From NCBI RefSeq assembly GCF_014200435.1, contig NZ_JACHBR010000001.1, positions 3,007,501 through 3,071,500 of the forward strand: a DNA stretch of 64,000 nt, written 5' to 3'. This DNA comes from Sphaerisporangium krabiense (lineage in GTDB: Bacteria > Actinomycetota > Actinomycetes > Streptosporangiales > Streptosporangiaceae). This document shows positions 27,372-37,648 of the stretch, piece after piece. Positions within the stretch are counted from its first letter, which is position 1, and every line of letters begins with the position of its first letter. Both the position numbers and the translations under genes were made by a program. The notes under the pieces were generated by a model, which did no database searches, was not told the origin of the DNA, and saw only the letters and a list, made by a program, of their open reading frames with translations.

Positions 27372-28530
27372 CCGCGATCCCGCAGACGGCGCAGAGGATC
27401 AGCAGCGGGACGATCAGGAACGCCGTGTGCGTGCCGAAGCCGTCCGCCAGGGCGCCCAGCGCGAACGGGCCGACGCCGGTCGCGGCCGAGCCCCACACCG
27501 AGGCCGCCGCGCTGGCCTCCGCCGCGCGACCGCCCGAGGACGCGATGACCCTCGCCAGGCCGAGCGGGAACTGCAGCGCGGCGCCGACGCCGCTCAGCAC
27601 CAGGCCGGCGTAGCACAGCGCCGGCCTGTCGCCGATCCAGAACACCGCCCAGCCGGTGAGGGTCACGAACAGCGCGCAGGTCAGCAGCCGTGTGGGATCG
27701 ACCCGCAGGGTCAGCCGCACGGCCGCGAACCGGCCGGCGGCGACGCCGACGGTGAACGCCGTCAGCCCGGTGGCCGCGGCGGCGGCCGTCATGCCGGTAC
27801 GGTCGGCCAGCAGCTTGGCCGCCCACATGTTGAACAGGAACTCCATCGCCACCAGGCAGAACAGCACTCCGCACGCGGTGTGGAACCGCCAGCCGAAGGG
27901 GGCCTTCCGCGCGGCGGGGACCTCGCGCGCGGGCGCGCCGCCCGCGCCGGCGTCCCCCGGGATCCACACCCGGCCCATCAGCACGAGCAGCAGCACCGCC
28001 GCGACCGGCGTGACCAGGATGCCGGCGCGCCAGCCGAGCGGAGTGGGCGCCAGGGCGCTGATCAGGTAGGACACGCCGATGCCCACCGTGACGCCGACCG
28101 CGTTGGCCTCGTTGATGGCCGCGGGCCCCGCGCCGCCGTGGTGGTCGCTCAGCACCGACATGCCGGCGTACAGCGAGATCGAGCCGCCCGCGCTGGCCAG
28201 CCCGTACCCGAGCAGCGTGGCCGGGAGCGCCGGGGTGACGGCCACCAGCGTGACCCCGGCCGTCATCGCGGCCGTGCCGATCCAGGTGGTCAGGCGCCGG
28301 CCGATTCTGGCGATCACGCGGGGCATGGCGAGCCCGCTGGTCACGCCGCCGACGGCCATGGCGGTGCCGTGCAGGCCCGCGACGGCCTGCGAGACGCCCT
28401 GGTCGAGGCGCAGCAGCGGGAGGGCCGCGGACAGGCCGTACAGGTAGGTCGCGAAGAGGGCGAGCTGGAGGTAGATGAGCCAGGTGGGACGGTCCCGGGT
28501 GAGCGATCGGACGATGACGGTCGAGCTCAC
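27328..28530 (-). CDS. MFS transporter
   Basis: 400 residues with about twelve hydrophobic segments and two typical six-span halves joined by a charged loop near residue 200 (APAREVPAARKAPFGWRFH). LPLLRLDQGVSQAVAGLHGT and the motif-A-like RVIARIGRRLTTWIG are visible. The substrate is unknown. GTG 28530 was chosen because it directly follows GGGGG and begins the protein just before the first span. It sits between otsB and otsA, so export of a sugar is a thought, but nothing in the sequence shows it. Confidence 0.88.
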   Translation of the reverse strand: MSSTVIVRSLTRDRPTWLIYLQLALFATYLYGLSAALPLLRLDQGVSQAVAGLHGTAMAVGGVTSGLAMPRVIARIGRRLTTWIGTAAMTAGVTLVAVTPALPATLLGYGLASAGGSISLYAGMSVLSDHHGGAGPAAINEANAVGVTVGIGVSYLISALAPTPLGWRAGILVTPVAAVLLLVLMGRVWIPGDAGAGGAPAREVPAARKAPFGWRFHTACGVLFCLVAMEFLFNMWAAKLLADRTGMTAAAAATGLTAFTVGVAAGRFAAVRLTLRVDPTRLLTCALFVTLTGWAVFWIGDRPALCYAGLVLSGVGAALQFPLGLARVIASSGGRAAEASAAASVWGSAATGVGPFALGALADGFGTHTAFLIVPLLILCAVCGIAVSSRRAAEARPPAP

Positions 28531-28648
28531 AGAACCCCCGGGTCTCGAAGTGGGCCACGATCCCACCCGAAATTACCATCGAGCGGACCTTTCACCCCGG
28601 GACCGCCGAGGCTAGAAATGTCCTACCCCGCGCCCCGGCTCGCCGGTC

Positions 28649-30076
28649 TCAGCGGTCGAGGGCGGCGAGCTGGTCGGCGAACCACCGGTGCGGGGGCAGC
28701 GCGGTGGCCGCCGCGCGCAGCCGCGCCCCGCGCTTGGCCCGCTCCTCCTCCGGCAGCACCAGCGCGTCGTGCAGGGCGTTCGCCGTGCCCGAGACGTCGT
28801 AGGGGTTCACCACCAGGGCGTCGGCCCCGAGCTCCGAGGCGGCCCCCGCCTCGCGCGACAGCACGAGCGCGCAGTGCGGCGCGAGGATCGGGCCCTCCTT
28901 GGCGACCAGGTTCATGCCGTCCCTGATCGGGTTCACGAGCAGGACGTCGGCCATGCGGTAGGCCGCCAGCGACCGGGCGTAGTCGTCGTTGACGTTGAGG
29001 ATCAGCGGGTCCCAGTCCTCGCCGCCGAACTCGTCCTCGATCTCGGTGGCGCAGCGCTGCACGGCCGCGGTGTACTCGCGGTACTCGGGCAGGTCGTGGC
29101 GCGAGGGGTAGGCGAAGGCCAGGTGGACGACCTTGCCGTGCCACTCCGGATGGTCGGTCAGGAACTGCTTGTAGGCGAGCAGGCCGCGCACGATGTTCTT
29201 GGACAGCTCGGTCCTGTCGATGCGCACGATGAGCTTCCTGTCGCCCACGCGTTCGCGCAGCGCCGTCATGTGGGACTCGACGTCCGGCTCCAGCGCCCGC
29301 GCCCACAGCGCGTCGCCGTCCACGCCGAGCGGATGGACGCCGACGCGGGTCACCCGGTCGTCGTAGGTGATCGTGCGCTCGGCGCGGTCGACGTGCGCGC
29401 CGAGCAGCGTCTCGCAGCAGTCCATGAACGCCGAGGCCCAGCGGGCGGTGAGGAAGCCCGCGCGGTCGGCGCCCAGGATGCCGCACAGCAGCTCGGCGGC
29501 GATGTCGTCGGGCAGCAGCGAGAAGTACTCGGGCGGCGCCCAGGGGGTGTGCGAGAAGTGGGCGATGCGCAGGTCGGGGCGCTCCACGCGCAGCATCGCG
29601 GGGGCCAGGGTGAGGTGATAGTCCTGGATCATGACGCGGGCGCCGTGCGTGGCCTCCTCGGCCAGGGCCAGCGCGAACGCGGCGTTGTAGTCCTGGTAGG
29701 ACTCCCACTCGCGGCGGAAGCGGGTGTCGAACTGCGGGGAGTTCGGCGTGTCGTAGAGCAGGTGGTTGACGAACCACAGCGTCGAGTTGGCCACCGCGTT
29801 GTAGGCGCGGTGGAACGTCGCGGGCGGGATGTCCAGCATGCGCACCGCGCCGGTGTCGTAGCCCGCCTGGTCCAGCCGTCCGCCCGGGGCGCGGCGCACG
29901 GCGCTGCGGTCGCCGTCGGAGAGGGCGGCGCACACCCACAGGACGTCGGCGTCCTTGGCCACCTCGGAGAGCCCGGAGACCATGCCCCCGCCGCCTCTGC
30001 GCATGGTCAGCGTGCCGTCGTCGGCGAGCGTGAACGAGACCGGGCCCCGGTTCGAGGCCATGAGAACCGTGTTCAT
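28649..30076 (-). CDS. otsA: Trehalose-6-phosphate synthase
   Basis: 475 residues of glycosyltransferase family 20. ASNRGPVSF and GGGGMVSGLS form the N-terminal substrate loop. VMIQDYHLTLAPAML and HFSHTPWAPPEYFSLLP follow, and the C-terminal half has IDRTELSKNIVRGLLAY and NPIRDGMNLVAKEGPILA. It makes trehalose-6-phosphate from a nucleotide-glucose and glucose-6-phosphate in the cytoplasm. ATG 30076 is the only start near the conserved N-terminus. It is divergent from the sigma-factor gene. Confidence 0.95.
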   Translation of the reverse strand: MNTVLMASNRGPVSFTLADDGTLTMRRGGGGMVSGLSEVAKDADVLWVCAALSDGDRSAVRRAPGGRLDQAGYDTGAVRMLDIPPATFHRAYNAVANSTLWFVNHLLYDTPNSPQFDTRFRREWESYQDYNAAFALALAEEATHGARVMIQDYHLTLAPAMLRVERPDLRIAHFSHTPWAPPEYFSLLPDDIAAELLCGILGADRAGFLTARWASAFMDCCETLLGAHVDRAERTITYDDRVTRVGVHPLGVDGDALWARALEPDVESHMTALRERVGDRKLIVRIDRTELSKNIVRGLLAYKQFLTDHPEWHGKVVHLAFAYPSRHDLPEYREYTAAVQRCATEIEDEFGGEDWDPLILNVNDDYARSLAAYRMADVLLVNPIRDGMNLVAKEGPILAPHCALVLSREAGAASELGADALVVNPYDVSGTANALHDALVLPEEERAKRGARLRAAATALPPHRWFADQLAALDR

Positions 30077-30238
30077 CCGCCCATCACCACTCCTCGTCCG
30101 CCGTGGCGGTCGTCTCCACGCCGTTCCTGTCCATCGGAAAGCTCACCTGGCCGTGGATTAATGAAATTTAACTCTCCCAATAGGATGGGCCGGTGGTCAG
30201 GGCGAGGCGAGGCGCGGACGGTCGATGGAGGCCCCGGT

Positions 30239-30802
30239 ATGGCGCTTGACGATACGACCGAAGAGCTCGCCCGTGCGGCCGCTCAGGGCGACCACCGGTC
30301 CCTTGGGGAGCTTCTCCGCCGCATCGAGCCCGACGTCCTGCGCCATTGCGCGAGGTTCCTGCCCTACCACCAGGACGCGGAGGAGGCTTGCCAGGATACT
30401 TTGCTGGCGGTCGCCCGCAACATCGGCAGGTTCGAGGGCCGGGCACGTTTTTCCACCTGGTTGCACATCGTGACGGCCAACTGCGCCCGCACCACCTACC
30501 GCACGCTCAAGCGGCGCGCCGCCGAGCAGGCGTCGGAGGACCTGCCCGACCTGCGGGCCGACCCGGGCCGGGTGAGCGTGATCGCCGGCTACCGGCTCGA
30601 CCTGCTGGACGCGATGGAGGCCCTGGAGGCCGACAAGCCCGATCTGGCGCAGGCCCTGGTGCTGCGCGACATCTGCCAGCTCGACTACAACCAGGTCGCC
30701 GAGCAGCTCGGCATCCCCCTCGGCACCGCCAAGTCGCGCATCCACCAGGCGCGCAAGTACGTCCAGGGCATACTCGGCGACGCCTACGGCCCGCTGGCCT
30801 GA
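30239..30802 (+). CDS. Sigma-70 family RNA polymerase sigma factor, ECF type
   Basis: 187 residues with region 2 (FLPYHQDAEEACQDTLLAVA then FEGRARFSTWLHIVTANCAR) and region 4 (RDICQLDYNQVAEQLGIPLG then TAKSRIHQARKYVQG). Regions 1 and 3 are missing, as in ECF sigma factors. It should direct RNA polymerase to a small regulon; no anti-sigma gene is adjacent. The ATG at 30239 has GGAGG seven bases upstream. It is divergent from otsA, so it could regulate trehalose synthesis or itself, but that is inference. Confidence 0.93.
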   Translation: MALDDTTEELARAAAQGDHRSLGELLRRIEPDVLRHCARFLPYHQDAEEACQDTLLAVARNIGRFEGRARFSTWLHIVTANCARTTYRTLKRRAAEQASEDLPDLRADPGRVSVIAGYRLDLLDAMEALEADKPDLAQALVLRDICQLDYNQVAEQLGIPLGTAKSRIHQARKYVQGILGDAYGPLA

Positions 30803-30820
30803 CCGCCATGCGGTCGTGAT

Positions 30821-30839
30821 CGTCCCACGATGTGGGACG
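30821..30839 (+). terminator. Short hairpin after the sigma-factor gene
   Basis: CGTCCCAC (30821-30828) and GTGGGACG (30832-30839) form a perfect 8-bp stem 18 bp after the sigma-factor stop. No T run follows, so termination is likely but not certain. Confidence 0.5.
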
Positions 30840-30917
30840 GCACGCCGGTCCCGCGGGGCGCGAGGTACAGTGATGTCGGTCTGCCTGTCATGTCGGCAGT
30901 CTTACAACTGAACATTG

Positions 30918-31075
30918 CTCATCCAGAGGGGTGGAGGGACCGGCCCTGCGAAGCCCCGGCAACCCTCCCGGCTGTGGTCATCGCGTCTCCGAATGGCGCG
31001 GCACTAGACCAGTGTGACCGGCCGGGACAGGTGCCAATTCCGGCCCGAGACCAGGGTGGTCCGGGCGAAGATGAG
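30918..31075 (+). promoter_or_regulatory. SAM-I (S-box) riboswitch
   Basis: The S-box core is present in order: AGAGGGGTGGAGGGACCGGC, CCCTGCGAAGCCCCGGCAACC (30946-30966), and CAGGTGCCAATTCCGGCC (31028-31045). The P1 helix closes between CTCATC (30918-30923) and GATGAG (31070-31075). The gene's ribosome-binding region (GAGGGAAAGG, 31074-31083) begins inside the 3' strand of P1, so SAM binding would hide it and stop translation. The gene controlled is the threonine-synthase-like enzyme at 31092. Confidence 0.93.
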
Positions 31076-31091
31076 GGAAAGGCCTCGCTTC

Positions 31092-32387
31092 ATGGCGCTC
31101 GCGACAGCTGAGATCACCACCTCCAACGACTTCGGCCCCGCCGTCGGCCTGTCCTGCCGCGAATGCGGCACCCGCTATCCCCTGGGCCCGACCTTCGCGT
31201 GTATCGAGTGTTTCGGGCCACTCGAAGTGGCCTACACCTGGAGCGGCCCGGACTTCGACGGCGCCGCGCCCGTCACGCGCGAGCAGATCGCGGCCGGTCC
31301 GGCCAACATCTGGCGCTACCGGGCGCTGCTGCCGGTCCCGGCCGACGTCGCCGACAAGCCCAACCTCGCCCCTGGCTGGACCAAGCTCGTCAAGGCCGAC
31401 AACCTGGCGCGCGAGCTGGGGCTGCGCAGCCTGCACGTCAAGGACGACTCGGGCAACCCCACCCACTCCTTCAAGGACCGGGTGGTCGCCATCGCCCTGG
31501 AGGCGGCGCGCACCTTCGGCTTCCACACGCTGTCCTGCTCCTCCACCGGCAACCTGGCCGGCGCCGTCACCGCCGCGGCGGCCCGGGCCGGGCTCGACGC
31601 GTGCGTGTTCATCCCCGCCGACCTCGAAGAGCCCAAGATCGTCATGGCCTCGGTGTACGGCGGCCGCCTGGTCGGCATCGAGGGCACCTACGACGAGGTC
31701 AACCGGTTCTGCTCGGAGCTCATCGGCGACCCGCTCGGCGACCGGTGGGGCTTCGTCAACGTCAACCTGCGGCCGTACTACGCCGAGGGCTCCAAGACGC
31801 TCGCGTACGAGATCGCCGAGCAGCTCGGGTGGCGCATTCCCGACCAGATCGTCATCCCGGTCGCCTCGGGCTCCCAGCTCACCAAGATCGACAAGGGCTT
31901 CAAGGAGCTGATCAAGCTCGGCCTCGTCGAGGACAAGCCGTACAAGATCTTCGCCGCGCAGGCGGAGGGCTGCTCGCCGGTGTCGGCCGCCTTCAAGGCC
32001 GGGCGGGAGGTCGTGCAGCCGGTCAAGCCGCGCACCATCGCCAAGTCGCTGGCCATCGGCAACCCCGCGGACGGCCCCTACGTGCTCGACATCGCCCGCC
32101 GCACGGGCGGCGCGGTCGAGGACGTCACCGACGCCGAGATCGTGGACGCCGTGCGGCTGCTCGCCCGCACCGAGGGCATCTTCGCCGAGACGGCGGGCGG
32201 CGTCACCGTGGGCGTGCTCAAGAAGCTCACCGAGAAGGGCCTGCTGGACCCCGAGGCCGAGACGGTGGTGCTCAACACCGGCGACGGCCTCAAGACCCTG
32301 GACGCGGTCGCGTCCGGCGCCCGGCCGACCGCGGTGATCCGTCCCTCTCTCGACGCTTTTCGTACGGCTGTCGTGGAAAACTCCTGA
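31092..32387 (+). CDS. thrC: Threonine-synthase-like PLP enzyme, SAM-riboswitch controlled
   Basis: 431 residues, fold type II PLP enzyme. A zinc ribbon (Cys22, Cys25, Cys37, Cys40) precedes the catalytic domain. The PLP lysine is Lys128 in GNPTHSFKDRV, the phosphate-binding loop SSTGNLAG starts at 151, and VIPVASGSQLTKI follows. By family it would convert O-phosphohomoserine to threonine. Two facts argue for another job: it sits behind a SAM-I riboswitch, a control used for methionine and SAM genes, and the next gene, 13 bp away, encodes a ThiS/MoaD-type sulfur carrier. I infer that it may sulfurylate O-phosphohomoserine with carrier thiocarboxylate to give homocysteine, as CysM does with O-phosphoserine and CysO. 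ATG 31092 lies nine bases from AAAGG. Confidence 0.9.
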   Translation: MALATAEITTSNDFGPAVGLSCRECGTRYPLGPTFACIECFGPLEVAYTWSGPDFDGAAPVTREQIAAGPANIWRYRALLPVPADVADKPNLAPGWTKLVKADNLARELGLRSLHVKDDSGNPTHSFKDRVVAIALEAARTFGFHTLSCSSTGNLAGAVTAAAARAGLDACVFIPADLEEPKIVMASVYGGRLVGIEGTYDEVNRFCSELIGDPLGDRWGFVNVNLRPYYAEGSKTLAYEIAEQLGWRIPDQIVIPVASGSQLTKIDKGFKELIKLGLVEDKPYKIFAAQAEGCSPVSAAFKAGREVVQPVKPRTIAKSLAIGNPADGPYVLDIARRTGGAVEDVTDAEIVDAVRLLARTEGIFAETAGGVTVGVLKKLTEKGLLDPEAETVVLNTGDGLKTLDAVASGARPTAVIRPSLDAFRTAVVENS

Positions 32388-32400
32388 AAGGTCCACATAA

Positions 32401-32676
32401 ATGAGCGTTTCTGTACGGATTCCGACGATTCTCCGTACGTACACCGACGGCGCGGCCGAGGTGGCGGGCGAGGGGGGCACCCTTCGCGACGTGCTGCAGA
32501 AGCTCGACGCCGACTACCCCGGAATCGGGGCGCGTATCCTGGACGAAACGGGCAACATCCGCCGTTTTGTCAACGTCTATGTCGGAGAAGAGGATGTCCG
32601 TTTCGTGGACGGACTTGACACCCCCACCCCGGACGGAGCCCAGGTTTCGGTGATCCCCGCGGTCGCCGGCGGCTGA
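32401..32676 (+). CDS. ThiS/MoaD/CysO-family sulfur carrier protein
   Basis: 91 residues with a ubiquitin-like beta-grasp fold: SVSVRIPTILRTYTDGAAEV, then GTLRDVLQKLDADYPGIGAR, RFVNVYVGEEDVRF and a C-terminal VSVIPAVAGG. The terminal Gly-Gly is the site that is adenylated and turned into a thiocarboxylate by a MoeB/ThiF-type enzyme. The closest match in layout is CysO of the CysO-CysM cysteine pathway. Its position directly after the riboswitch-controlled PLP enzyme makes it the probable sulfur donor of that enzyme. No activating enzyme or JAMM protease is in the window. A terminator follows. Confidence 0.92.
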   Translation: MSVSVRIPTILRTYTDGAAEVAGEGGTLRDVLQKLDADYPGIGARILDETGNIRRFVNVYVGEEDVRFVDGLDTPTPDGAQVSVIPAVAGG

Positions 32677-32690
32677 CCGCAAGCCGGGCC

Positions 32691-32726
32691 GAACGCCCGC
32701 TCGTCCCCCGGGACGGGCGGGCGTTC
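32691..32726 (+). terminator. Terminator of the thrC-sulfur carrier operon
   Basis: GAACGCCCGC (32691-32700) with CGTCCC pairs with GGGACGGGCGGGCGTTC (32710-32726) around a short loop, with a one-base slip. It begins 14 bp after the carrier stop. Confidence 0.8.
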
Positions 32727-33016
32727 GTGCGTTCTGGGCCCTTGAACGGCCCAGCTATCACAATAGAAGCTTTTACTGGGTCCCCTCGGTAGTGTAATTG
32801 TCAACTAACTAAACGCGAGTGCGAAATAGTCACGTACCGCTTTGAGCGAACGTCAAGAAGTAGTTTCGTGATTGACTCTGTTGCGCCAAGGCATGCCACA
32901 GGTATGGTCGAGAACGATCGACGTGGCCGAGGAGTTCGCATGCGTCTCGGTTCCGAAGGTCACGGACCTCGCGGAGGAGTGGGCGGGGTCCGGAGCCCAG
33001 CAAGAGGAGTCGGAAA
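32727..33016 (+). other. Promoter and leader region of the cold-shock gene
   Basis: Together with the terminator this forms a 340-bp gap. It is noticeably less GC-rich than its surroundings around 32755-32880, as promoter DNA often is. A long leader is usual for cold-shock genes. I could not choose a promoter with confidence. The ribosome-binding site GAGGAG is at 33004-33009. Confidence 0.55.
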
Positions 33017-33217
33017 GTGGCGCAGGGCACCGTCAAATGGTTTAACGCGGACAAGGGCTACGGCTTCATCGCGGTAGACGGTGGTAAGGACGTGTTTGTC
33101 CACTACTCAGCGATCCTGGCGGAGGGATACCGTTCCCTCGAACAGGGTCAGCGGGTGGAGTTCGAGATCACACAGGGCCAGAAGGGTCCGCAGGCCGAGT
33201 CCGTACGGACTGTGTGA
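33017..33217 (+). CDS. Cold-shock protein, CspA family
   Basis: 66 residues: [20 protein letters not shown] contains RNP1 (KGYGFI), and DVFVHYSAI is RNP2. It is a single OB-fold domain that binds single-stranded nucleic acid, acting as RNA chaperone. The start is GTG at 33017 with GAGGAG upstream. The neighbours on the right are CIRCE and groEL, on the left the sulfur-carrier operon. Confidence 0.96.
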   Translation: MAQGTVKWFNADKGYGFIAVDGGKDVFVHYSAILAEGYRSLEQGQRVEFEITQGQKGPQAESVRTV

Positions 33218-33280
33218 CGCGGCCGGCGAGCCCGGCCCCGCAGTCGAAGAGATCCACTGGTCTATCACAGCCACTAGAAG

Positions 33281-33321
33281 GAGGGGCCGGTCCGCCCTGC
33301 GCAGGGGCGGGCGGGCCCTCT
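33281..33321 (+). terminator. Hairpin after the cold-shock gene
   Basis: GAGGGGCCGGTCCGCCC (33281-33297) pairs imperfectly with GGGGCGGGCGGGCCCTCTC (33304-33322), leaving small bulges. It lies 64 bp after the stop and precedes the CIRCE elements. Confidence 0.55.
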
Positions 33322-33437
33322 CCCGTTCTGACGTGGGACATCCTCGCCCGCCCGGCCGTCGCCGGATGAGGGGCAGGCCCAATATTCGGCATACGGTCGG
33401 AGAAATCCGTGTGCCTCCCAGGTCATAGGGGTGGTCG

Positions 33438-33464
33438 CTTGCACTCGACCGGGTAGAGTGCTAA
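33438..33464 (+). promoter_or_regulatory. CIRCE element 1 (HrcA operator)
   Basis: CTTGCACTC, nine bases, GAGTGCTAA. It differs from the consensus TTAGCACTC-N9-GAGTGCTAA only in the left arm. HrcA would bind it to repress groEL without stress. Confidence 0.88.
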
Positions 33465-33472
33465 ATAGTTCG

Positions 33473-35251
<1,779 letters not shown>

Positions 35252-35285
35252 GCCGCCTCGGCGCCCAGATTTCCCAGATATCAGC

Positions 35286-35323
35286 GAAAGGGCCATTCCC
35301 GGTCTTCCGGGAGTGGCCCTTTC
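35286..35323. terminator. Terminator after groEL
   Basis: GAAAGGGCCA (35286-35295) pairs perfectly with TGGCCCTTTC (35314-35323), and TCCCGG with CCGGGA extends the stem. It lies between groEL and the convergent TetR gene and can serve both. Confidence 0.9.
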
Positions 35324-35352
35324 GCGTGCGGGGGAACCCCGCGCCGCTGCCG

Positions 35353-35982
35353 TCAGCGGCCCTCGACGGCGCGTTCCAGCGCGTCGAATCCGCGCTCCAG
35401 CAGGGCGACGTGGTCCTCGGCGACCTCGGCGGCGGGGTCGCCCGCGATGAGCCTGCGCGCGCTCTCGGCGTACGTCGTGCGGTAGACCGTGACGACGAAG
35501 GCGGCGGTCATCTTCTGCCACGGATCGCCGGGGTCCGCCCCCGCGGCCTCGGCCAGCGCGGCGGCGAGGACGCTCTCGGTCTCCTGGACCGACTCGCGGA
35601 CGCGCGCCAGCAGGGCCGGTGAGCCGGCCACCACGCGCCAGAAGGCGTCGTACCCCTCGCCCACGCCGCCCAGCGGATGTCCCTGGCGCACCAGGCCGAC
35701 GAACAGCCGGCGCAGCGCGGTCAGCGGCTCGACATCCGGCGGCCGGTCGCGGACGGCGCCGGTGATCAGGTCGAGCGCCTCGGGCAGCCGGTCCAGGAAC
35801 AGGTCCTCTTTGCGTGGGAAGTAGTTGAAGACCGTCTTGGGGGAGACGTTCACCGCCTCGGCGATCTCGGTGACCGTGACGTTGTCGAAGCCCTTCGTGA
35901 GGAACAGGGACGAGGCCACGTCCGAGATCAACTGCCGTGTCTGCCGCTTCTTGCGCTCGCGAAGCCCTGGGTCACCGTCCAC
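35353..35982 (-). CDS. TetR-family regulator, divergent to the monooxygenase
   Basis: 209 residues. The N-terminal helix-turn-helix is RKKRQTRQLISDVASSLFLT, then FDNVTVTEIAEAVNVSPKTV and FNYFPRKEDLF. The C-terminal ligand domain has no recognisable specificity. It starts at GTG 35982 and faces the FAD monooxygenase across 74 bp, the usual arrangement for a repressor of the neighbouring gene. Its N-terminus closely resembles that of the TetR protein at 37649-38287, so the two may be paralogues. Confidence 0.93.
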   Translation of the reverse strand: MDGDPGLRERKKRQTRQLISDVASSLFLTKGFDNVTVTEIAEAVNVSPKTVFNYFPRKEDLFLDRLPEALDLITGAVRDRPPDVEPLTALRRLFVGLVRQGHPLGGVGEGYDAFWRVVAGSPALLARVRESVQETESVLAAALAEAAGADPGDPWQKMTAAFVVTVYRTTYAESARRLIAGDPAAEVAEDHVALLERGFDALERAVEGR

Positions 35983-36009
35983 GGGATCCCACTGTACTGG
36001 CTAGAAAAA

Positions 36010-36022
36010 TACTGTTACGGTA
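36010..36022. promoter_or_regulatory. Candidate TetR operator
   Basis: TACTGTTACGGTA is an imperfect palindrome (ten of twelve paired positions) in the short AT-rich space between the divergent TetR and monooxygenase genes, where an operator is expected. Confidence 0.45.
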
Positions 36023-36056
36023 ATTTTTTAGTGAAGGTATCTACAGGGGAGGCGGC

Positions 36057-37634
36057 ATGACGGACGATGTGGACGTGCTGGTCGCGGGCGCGGGACCCGT
36101 GGGGCTGATGCTGGCTTGCGAACTGGCGCTCGCCGGCGTCTCGGCGCTGGTCGTCGAGCGGCGCCACGAGATCGACCCCACGATCAAGGCGGGAGCGTTG
36201 AACACCCCGTCGGTGGAGGCGCTGTACCGGCGCGGCCTGCTGGACGAGCTGCGGGAGGCGCAGGCACGCAATATGGAGCAGTTCGCCGCCTTCATGCGGC
36301 AGCGGGCGGGCGGCGACGGACCGGCCGGCGGGCCCCCGCGCACGCCGCCCCGGTTCGCGGGCCACTTCGCCGGCATCATGCTCCGCGCCGACCTGCTGGA
36401 CGGCGACGACCCGGACCTGGCGGGCCACGGCCCCGCCGACGCGATCGGCCTGGTCAACCAGCAGCAGCTCGAAGAGATCCTCGCCGCGTGGGCCGGCCGC
36501 CTCGGGGTGCGGGTGCGCCGGGGCGCCGAGCTGACCGGCTTCACGGCCGACGACACGGGCGTGACGGTGACGGTCCGCGACGGGAGTGCGGACGGTCAGG
36601 GCGAGAGCGCGGTCCGGTGCCGGTGGCTGGTCGGCTGCGACGGGGGCAGGAGCACGGTGCGGAAGCTCGCCGGCTTCGAGTTCCCCGGCACCGATCCGGA
36701 GATCACCGCCTACCAGGCCCTGGCCGAGATGTCGGGCACCGAGGCGCTCGGCGTCGGCTGGCACGTCACCCCCACCGGCGTGTACGCCCACGGCCCCGTG
36801 CCGGGCCGCATCCTGACCGTCCAGTTCACCGGGCCCCGCGCCGAGCGCGACGCCCCCGTCACGGCCGAGGAGCTGGAGGCGTCGATCCGGCACGTCACCG
36901 GGGCCGAGGTGACCGTGGGCGAGATCAGGACGGCCACGCGGTTCACCGACAACGCGCGCCAGGCGAGCACGTACCGCCTCGGCCGCGTCCTGCTCGCGGG
37001 CGACGCCGCCCACGTCCATTCCCCGTTCGGCGGGCAAGGGCTGAACCTCGGCCTCGGGGACGCGGTGAACCTCGGCTGGAAGCTGGCCGCCACCGTGCGC
37101 GGCCGGGCCCCGGAGGGGCTGCTCGACACCTACACCGCCGAGCGGCACCCGATCGGCGCGTGGGTGCTGGACTGGACGCGCGCCCAGGTGTCGGTGATGC
37201 GCCCGGACTCCCACGGCCGGGCGATGCGGCAGGTGGTCCAGGACCTGGCCGGCACCGTCACCGGGACCACCTACTTCGCCAAGCGCATCTCCGGCGTCTG
37301 GCAGCGGTACGCCATCCCCGGCGACCACCCGCTCGTGGGCGCGAGCGCCCCCGACCTCGTCTTCGCCGACGGCGTCACGCTCGCCGGCCATCTGCGCGAG
37401 GGCCGTGCCGTGCTGTTCGATCTCACCGGGGACCTCGCGCCGGTGGCCGCCGGGCACCGCGACCGCGTGACCGTGGTCGCCGCCGCCTGCCCGGAACGTC
37501 CAGAGCTGGCGGGGTTGCTCGTCCGGCCGGACGGGTTCGTCGCCTGGGCCGGCGACGCGGGCGCGGCCGACATCGGGGCCTTGGAGCGGGCGCTGACCAT
37601 GTGGTTCGGCGCGCCGGTCGCCGTGCTCGCGTGA
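36057..37634 (+). CDS. FAD-dependent monooxygenase, PheA/TfdB type
   Basis: 525 residues of the group A flavin hydroxylases. The N-terminal FAD motif is DVLVAGAGPVGLMLACELAL, followed by VVERRHEIDPTIKAGALN. The DG motif is WLVGCDGGRSTVRKLAG, and the second FAD motif is LLAGDAAHVHSPFGGQGLNL. A thioredoxin-like C-terminal part follows (ERPELAGLLVRPDGFVAW). It would hydroxylate an aromatic substrate, perhaps a toxic phenol or antibiotic; tetracycline- and rifampicin-modifying enzymes belong to the same group. ATG 36057 has GGAGG upstream. Both neighbours are TetR genes, suggesting ligand-induced expression. Confidence 0.92.
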   Translation: MTDDVDVLVAGAGPVGLMLACELALAGVSALVVERRHEIDPTIKAGALNTPSVEALYRRGLLDELREAQARNMEQFAAFMRQRAGGDGPAGGPPRTPPRFAGHFAGIMLRADLLDGDDPDLAGHGPADAIGLVNQQQLEEILAAWAGRLGVRVRRGAELTGFTADDTGVTVTVRDGSADGQGESAVRCRWLVGCDGGRSTVRKLAGFEFPGTDPEITAYQALAEMSGTEALGVGWHVTPTGVYAHGPVPGRILTVQFTGPRAERDAPVTAEELEASIRHVTGAEVTVGEIRTATRFTDNARQASTYRLGRVLLAGDAAHVHSPFGGQGLNLGLGDAVNLGWKLAATVRGRAPEGLLDTYTAERHPIGAWVLDWTRAQVSVMRPDSHGRAMRQVVQDLAGTVTGTTYFAKRISGVWQRYAIPGDHPLVGASAPDLVFADGVTLAGHLREGRAVLFDLTGDLAPVAAGHRDRVTVVAAACPERPELAGLLVRPDGFVAWAGDAGAADIGALERALTMWFGAPVAVLA

Positions 37635-37648
37635 GTACGTGGGGGTGA

